DNA of 40,986 nt, taken from an uncultured Oceanisphaera sp. GTDB taxonomy: Bacteria; Pseudomonadota; Gammaproteobacteria; Enterobacterales; Aeromonadaceae. The stretch covers positions 1-40,986 of the forward strand of contig NZ_CANLZU010000026.1 in the NCBI RefSeq assembly GCF_947495715.1. Reading direction: 5' to 3'. A program made the position numbers and the translations under genes. Of the stretch, positions 37,325 through 40,986 are shown piece after piece (the first letter of the stretch is position 1; the number at the start of each line of letters is the position of its first letter). Under the pieces are notes generated by a model. It ran no database searches. It saw only the letters and a program-made list of their open reading frames with translations, and was not told the DNA's origin.

Positions 37325-38800
37325 TTAGCCCAGATACCTTTGCTGCAGATGGTGTTTGAAGGCGGTGGCATCCAGTGACTGACCACAAGCCTGTTGAATC
37401 AGGGTGTCGGTCTCCAGCAGGCTGGCGTGTTGCCAGATGTGCTGTTGTAGCCATTCGAATACAGAAGACAAGTTATTGCCGATCAGCTGTTCCAGTGATC
37501 CCTGCTGTTGCTGCATGGCTGCGGCCTGCTGGGACGCATAGATGGCGCCCAGGGTGTAACTGGGAAAATAGCCGAAGCTGCCGTCGGTCCAGTGAATGTC
37601 CTGCAGGCAGCCGTCCTTGTAGTTACCCTTGGTGCTCAGCCCCAGGTAGGCTTGCATCAGCTGATCCCAGCGTTCGGGCAGATCGCTGGCTTCCATTCTG
37701 CCTTCTATCAGATCCCGCTCTATTTCGTAGCGCAGCATGATGTGGGCCGGATAGGTTACTTCGTCTGCGTCGACCCTGATCAGACCGGGGCTGACCCGAG
37801 TGTAAAGCCTGGCCATGTTGTCCGGGGCAAAAGCCGGTTGGGCACCGAAGTGACGCTCCAGCAAGGGAGTCAGTCGGGCGATAAAGGCGGGATGACGGGC
37901 CAGTTGCATCTCGAAGAACAGGCTTTGGGATTCATGCACCCCCATGGATCTGGCCTGGCCCACCGGCAACCGGCGCCATTGGGCAGGTAAACCCTGTTCA
38001 TAGCGGGCATGGCCGGTTTCATGAATGATGCCCATCAGCGCCTGAGCCACATCCTGCTCGTTATAGCGGGTGGTGAGCCGTACATCTTCGCTGACGCCGC
38101 CACAGAAGGGGTGGGCACTGACATCGAGCCGGCCATGATTGAAGTCAAAGCCGAGCAGCGTCATGACCTCCAGCCCCAGTGCCCGTTGTTGTTCTATGGC
38201 AAAGGGTCCCTGGGGTTGCAGCATGGGCTCGTTGCGCTGCTTGTTCTGTACCTGAGTGATCAATTCCGGCAACCAGCTTTTCAGGCCGCCAAACAGGGTA
38301 TCGAGCCGGGCGCTGCGCATGCCGGGCTCATATTGCTCCAGCAGGCTGTCGTAACGGGACAGACCCAGCGCCTCGGCCCGGGCCGAGGCGACCTGGCGAG
38401 ACAGGTTGAGCACTTCTTCAAACAACGGCAGATAACCGGCCCAGTCGTTGGCAGGACGCAAACTGCGCCAGGCATGCTCGCAGCGCGAACCGGCCAGCGA
38501 CATGGCGCGCACCAGATCGGCCGGTAACAGGGTGGCATCGCGCCACTGGCGGCGCATCTCGGCCAGACTGACCTTGTGCTCCCGAGCCGACGATTCCTGC
38601 TCGGCGTCGGCAAACCAGTCGGCCAGCCGCGGATCCTGCAATTGTTGATGGCACAGCACCGCCAGGGTGCCCAGGGCTTCGGCCCGGGCTTCGTTGCCGC
38701 CGGACGGCATCATGGTGGCCTGATCCCAGCCACAGATGGCACCAAGGTGTTGCAGATGATGGAGCTGTTCGAAATGCTGACTCAGAGCATGATAAGACAT
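37325..38800 (-). CDS. Carboxypeptidase M32 (thermostable carboxypeptidase 1 family)
   Basis: 491 residues from the ATG at 38800, with AAGGA upstream; the ORF could extend 25 codons but the family begins near YHALSQHFEQLHHL. Zinc metallopeptidase that removes C-terminal residues. The metal motif HETGH is at residues 260-264 in GIIHETGHARYEQG. The family signatures SMGVHESQSLFFE and IRVDADEVTYPAHIMLRYEIE are intact. Cytosolic, usually dimeric. The 239-bp upstream gap (38801-39039) has no other gene, only a weak CCGT/ACGG hairpin near 38992-39008. Confidence 0.94.
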   Translation of the reverse strand: MSYHALSQHFEQLHHLQHLGAICGWDQATMMPSGGNEARAEALGTLAVLCHQQLQDPRLADWFADAEQESSAREHKVSLAEMRRQWRDATLLPADLVRAMSLAGSRCEHAWRSLRPANDWAGYLPLFEEVLNLSRQVASARAEALGLSRYDSLLEQYEPGMRSARLDTLFGGLKSWLPELITQVQNKQRNEPMLQPQGPFAIEQQRALGLEVMTLLGFDFNHGRLDVSAHPFCGGVSEDVRLTTRYNEQDVAQALMGIIHETGHARYEQGLPAQWRRLPVGQARSMGVHESQSLFFEMQLARHPAFIARLTPLLERHFGAQPAFAPDNMARLYTRVSPGLIRVDADEVTYPAHIMLRYEIERDLIEGRMEASDLPERWDQLMQAYLGLSTKGNYKDGCLQDIHWTDGSFGYFPSYTLGAIYASQQAAAMQQQQGSLEQLIGNNLSSVFEWLQQHIWQHASLLETDTLIQQACGQSLDATAFKHHLQQRYLG

Positions 38801-39039
38801 GGGCGCTTCCTTGAATGAGTTGCGCGATAGAACTGTCGGTATGGGCAAGCCGAAAAACGGAAAAGAGGCAGACAACAGCTCAGACAGCGCAAGATGATAA
38901 ATAGCTGCAGTATAATCAAGTTAAACAGGAAGCAGAATGACCAAGTTGAATGGACAGAGGAAACGACAGGCCTCGGGGAGGAGGTGAGACCTGCCGTTAT
39001 TAAAAACGGGGTATTAAATATGGAGCCAAGCTCGTTCAA

Positions 39040-39180
39040 TTACTCGTTTGGACCGGCTTTGCTGACTTTATAAATAAAGTAGCCGGCATAAAAGCAGATC
39101 AGTACCGTGGTTGCAATAATCACCAGCATGGACATCAAGCCAACATCGCTCCCAAACATTAAATCAAGCCAGAATGACAT
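39040..39180 (-). CDS. DUF3149-type 46-residue membrane protein
   Basis: 46 residues, below usual gene-calling limits. It begins MSFWLDLMFGSDVGLMSM, then a single hydrophobic helix (about 16-37) and a short polar tail ending SKAGPNE. This resembles the DUF3149 family of tiny inner-membrane proteins (pattern FWLDLLFG..VGL). AAGGAG sits eight bases before the ATG. A near-consensus FNR box lies upstream at class II spacing, so expression is probably raised without oxygen. Function unknown; size and regulation would suit an accessory subunit of a respiratory or transport complex, which is only a guess. Confidence 0.8.
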   Translation of the reverse strand: MSFWLDLMFGSDVGLMSMLVIIATTVLICFYAGYFIYKVSKAGPNE

Positions 39181-39204
39181 GGGTCGTCTCCTTTCGTATG
39201 CGTT

Positions 39205-39253
39205 ATGAACTCATCTTAGCGAGATGTTTTCTGGTTGTGCTGATCCTGATCAA
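39205..39253 (-). promoter_or_regulatory. Class II FNR-type promoter of the DUF3149 gene
   Basis: Minus strand TTGATCAGGATCAG (39253-39240) matches nine of ten fixed positions of TTGAT-N4-ATCAA. A -10 TAAGAT lies at 39218-39213. If transcription starts at 39205 the box is centred at -41.5, the standard position for FNR activation. The -35 is replaced by the box, as in class II promoters. Confidence 0.65.
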
Positions 39254-39301
39254 TAAAGTGAGGGATCATTAATGGGTTAGATCATTTATGAATTTAATTA
39301 T

Positions 39302-40147
39302 TCATTCCGTCATTTTATTCAGTGTATAGCCGTCTTGCTCCAATAATCGAAGCAGGCCATGTTCGCCATAAAGATGCAGGGCGCCCACCACCAGTAATGC
39401 CTTTTGCGGAGTCTGGCTTTTAAGGTGTTCCAGCCACAGCCGATTGCGGGACAGCAGCAAATCCTGTTCGATAAAACGGTTCAGCGGGGGCGACTGCTCG
39501 TTGCGCAGCAGACTGAGCAAGGCCTGTTCGTCTCCGCTTTGCCAGGTGTCCAGCAGTTTCTCAAGGTGCGGTTGCAAATCGTTCAGCTCATTCAGGGTAT
39601 GGTGCACAAAGTCTGCTTCCAGTTGCCGTTCAGGCAGAGAGGCCAGCATGCTGAACACCAGATCTGGCGCTTCCAGCCCCCGTATAGGAAGTTGCCGTTG
39701 TCTGGCCAGACGCATTATCTGCATATCGACGCCCTGCTCACTGGTAAAACCGAGTTTCTGGGCCCGAGCCTGAGTCAGCTGCAGGGCGGCAAACCAGGGC
39801 GGCAGTGATGTCAGTGGCGACAATGCCGTGTCGTTGATGGCCTGTTCAAGTTCATCGGCCAGTGGAGTGCCCAGCCGAGCATGCCAGCTGTCACCGGGCG
39901 ACATGGTGATAAAAGGGGCCAGAGTGGCCGGCGATAGAGCATCCGGGTCGACTTCCAGAAACAGCTGCTCGCTTTGCTGCAGGCTGTGCAGCAGTGGCGC
40001 CGGCAGTGAAGTCAGGCGTTTATCGGCAAGATGAATTGAGCCGAATAACCACAGCTGTTGGCCCGCTTTTGTGGCCGACCACAGGGCAGGAGCGGCCAGA
40101 GTGATGCTGCTCCAGAACCATAGTAGTAATAAAGATAATATTTTCAT
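39302..40147 (-). CDS. TraB/GumN-family protein, exported
   Basis: 281 residues from the ATG at 40147, where a signal peptide begins (MKILSLLLLWFWSSITLAAP, cut after LAA). Family marks are WLFGSIHLADKRL near the mature N-terminus, FLEVD, and VVGALHLYGEHGLLRLLEQDGY at the C-terminus. The GxxH and ExD-like positions are those proposed as a metallopeptidase site in the TraB/PrgY/GumN (TIKI-like) superfamily. Cellular role unknown. Divergent from the DUF1904 gene across 76 bp. Confidence 0.88.
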   Translation of the reverse strand: MKILSLLLLWFWSSITLAAPALWSATKAGQQLWLFGSIHLADKRLTSLPAPLLHSLQQSEQLFLEVDPDALSPATLAPFITMSPGDSWHARLGTPLADELEQAINDTALSPLTSLPPWFAALQLTQARAQKLGFTSEQGVDMQIMRLARQRQLPIRGLEAPDLVFSMLASLPERQLEADFVHHTLNELNDLQPHLEKLLDTWQSGDEQALLSLLRNEQSPPLNRFIEQDLLLSRNRLWLEHLKSQTPQKALLVVGALHLYGEHGLLRLLEQDGYTLNKMTE

Positions 40148-40223
40148 CGGCACTCGCTGTTTTGTACTTCGGCTTTGATTATGATGCCGAAGTTGTGATT
40201 CACACAAGAATAAGGAATTTATC

Positions 40224-40559
40224 ATGCCTCATTTACGTTTTCGTGGACTGTCCCGTGAAACGGTCAAACAAATCAGCAAACCTTTGGTCGACATCTTATC
40301 GCCCATGATTGGCAGTCCGCTGGATCATTTTACGCTGGAATTTATTCCCGCCGAATTTGTGGCCAAGGGTCAGGTAATAAGTGGTTATCCCATAGTGGAA
40401 GTACTCTGGTTTGAACGCCCACTGGAGATACAGGACAAGGTCGCGGCCGAAATTACGACAACATTGCGGGCCAGGGTCGGTGCCGAGCAGGATATCTGCG
40501 TCATTTTTACCCGGCTTGAAGGCCGCCAGTATTACGAAAACGGCAGCCACTTCGGTTAA
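40224..40559 (+). CDS. DUF1904 protein
   Basis: 111 residues, with AAGGAA before the ATG. MPHLRFRGLSRETVKQISKPLVD and VEVLWFERPLEIQDKVA fit the DUF1904 family, whose fold resembles tautomerase/MIF-like chains. The Pro after the initiator Met, the catalytic residue of that superfamily, is present. Activity unproven. Cytosolic, single gene. Confidence 0.8.
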   Translation: MPHLRFRGLSRETVKQISKPLVDILSPMIGSPLDHFTLEFIPAEFVAKGQVISGYPIVEVLWFERPLEIQDKVAAEITTTLRARVGAEQDICVIFTRLEGRQYYENGSHFG

Positions 40560-40563
40560 ATAG

Positions 40564-40912
40564 TTACCCTCCGGCCTTGAGCAGCAGTTTGTCCAGCGCT
40601 CGAGCACTGAGCACACGGCGTAGCCAGCCCATCATCACGGTGGGTCGGGTCACCGGATAGCGAATCCTGGGGCGAGAACTGGTCAGTGCATGCAGCAGCG
40701 GCGCCATGCAGGCATCCGGCTCCAGGCTGAAGCGGGAGCTGGGGCCGGGTTGTTGCAGCCTGGCAAGGGTTTGCCGGTAACCTTGCCGGTGACGGCTCTG
40801 TTCAACATCTATATGACGTAAAAAAGCGGCCTCGGCGTTGGCGCGAAAACGAGTCTCTATAGGGCCGGGTTCCAGCAGGCTGATATGTATGCCAGTGCCG
40901 GTCAGTTCCAGG
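40564..40912 (-). pseudogene. 3' remnant of an SDR-family dehydrogenase gene
   Basis: The minus-strand reading frame gives ELTGTGIHISLLEPGPIETRFRAN and continues for about 115 residues to a TAA at 40566-40564 (last residues LDKLLLKAGG). This is the C-terminal third of a classical SDR: the part after the YxxxK helix, including the PGxIxT loop. Homology stops at about 40912 and an in-frame TAG stands at 40926-40924. No YAASK-type active site is found in any frame between the break and the window edge. The gene is therefore interrupted or deleted. Confidence 0.7.
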
Positions 40913-40986
40913 GGCGTTGTTTCCTAAATCAGGGAACTATCTGCTTCTCCCGTGATCCGATCTCCTGACGAACGGACTCGGGAGCA
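40913..40986. other. Foreign sequence abutting the SDR remnant (possible IS end)
   Basis: The last 74 bases do not continue the SDR frame. They contain GGGAACTATC and the words CGTGATCCGATCTCC / GGACTCGGGAG. This is the kind of sequence found at an insertion-sequence end, but too little is visible to name a family or to see a second terminal repeat. Confidence 0.35.

Overview
The window is about 41 kb of roughly 60% GC chromosome from a gammaproteobacterium. Protein similarity to E. coli is high and several E. coli gene neighbourhoods are kept: pth-ychF; lolB-ispE-prs divergent from hemA-prfA-prmC-sirB1-kdsA; fadE divergent from gmhA-yafJ; purMN divergent from upp-uraA, then hda. This, together with marine-type families (DUF1904, DUF3149, a VC2046-like protein), suggests the Aeromonadales or a close marine relative such as Oceanimonas or Oceanisphaera. 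That placement is inference.

Layout. 1-330: elongator tRNA-Met with a stable-RNA promoter. 335-4168: ychF, pth, a TSUP transporter and prs. 4429-10889: ispE and lolB on the minus strand, then the heme, translation-termination and KDO operon on the plus strand. 11550-13726: a slipin/NfeD membrane-protease pair. 14213-17543: a GNAT acetyltransferase and a RavA/ViaA pair. 17620-21676: fadE with a FadR-type operator, gmhA, yafJ. 22100-27913: purMN, upp-uraA, a DUF2066 protein and hda. 28205-34116: xthA, an SDR, and a two-gene RND efflux pump. 34738-34999: two identical tRNA-Tyr genes. 35123-40559: a VC2046-like protein, a FabH-type synthase, a DCC protein, an M32 carboxypeptidase, a 46-residue DUF3149 membrane protein, a TraB/GumN protein and a DUF1904 protein. 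The right edge holds the 3' remnant of an SDR gene that ends abruptly against unrelated DNA.

The coding content is ordinary core genome. The novelty is between genes. Four intergenic gaps (10976-11465, 13813-14082, 21702-22018, 34234-34639) carry copies of one structured repeat. It has an outer nested hairpin module, a linker hairpin and a second nested hairpin module. The arms change in sequence between copies while still pairing. Two copies are intact mobile-like units with TACCAA/TTGGTA ends and 3-bp TTA/TAA target duplications, and one of these sits inside a GTAG-headed REP palindrome. Several other REP palindromes and four arrays of G/C-rich 7-bp tandem repeats also lie just beyond stop codons.

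Regulatory signals that can be read: a near-exact FadR operator at fadE; a class II FNR promoter for the DUF3149 microprotein; an upp start region (GG followed by seven T) like the one used for UTP-dependent reiterative transcription in E. coli; and GC-rich discriminators at both tRNA promoters. No phage, CRISPR array, complete insertion sequence or defence system was found.
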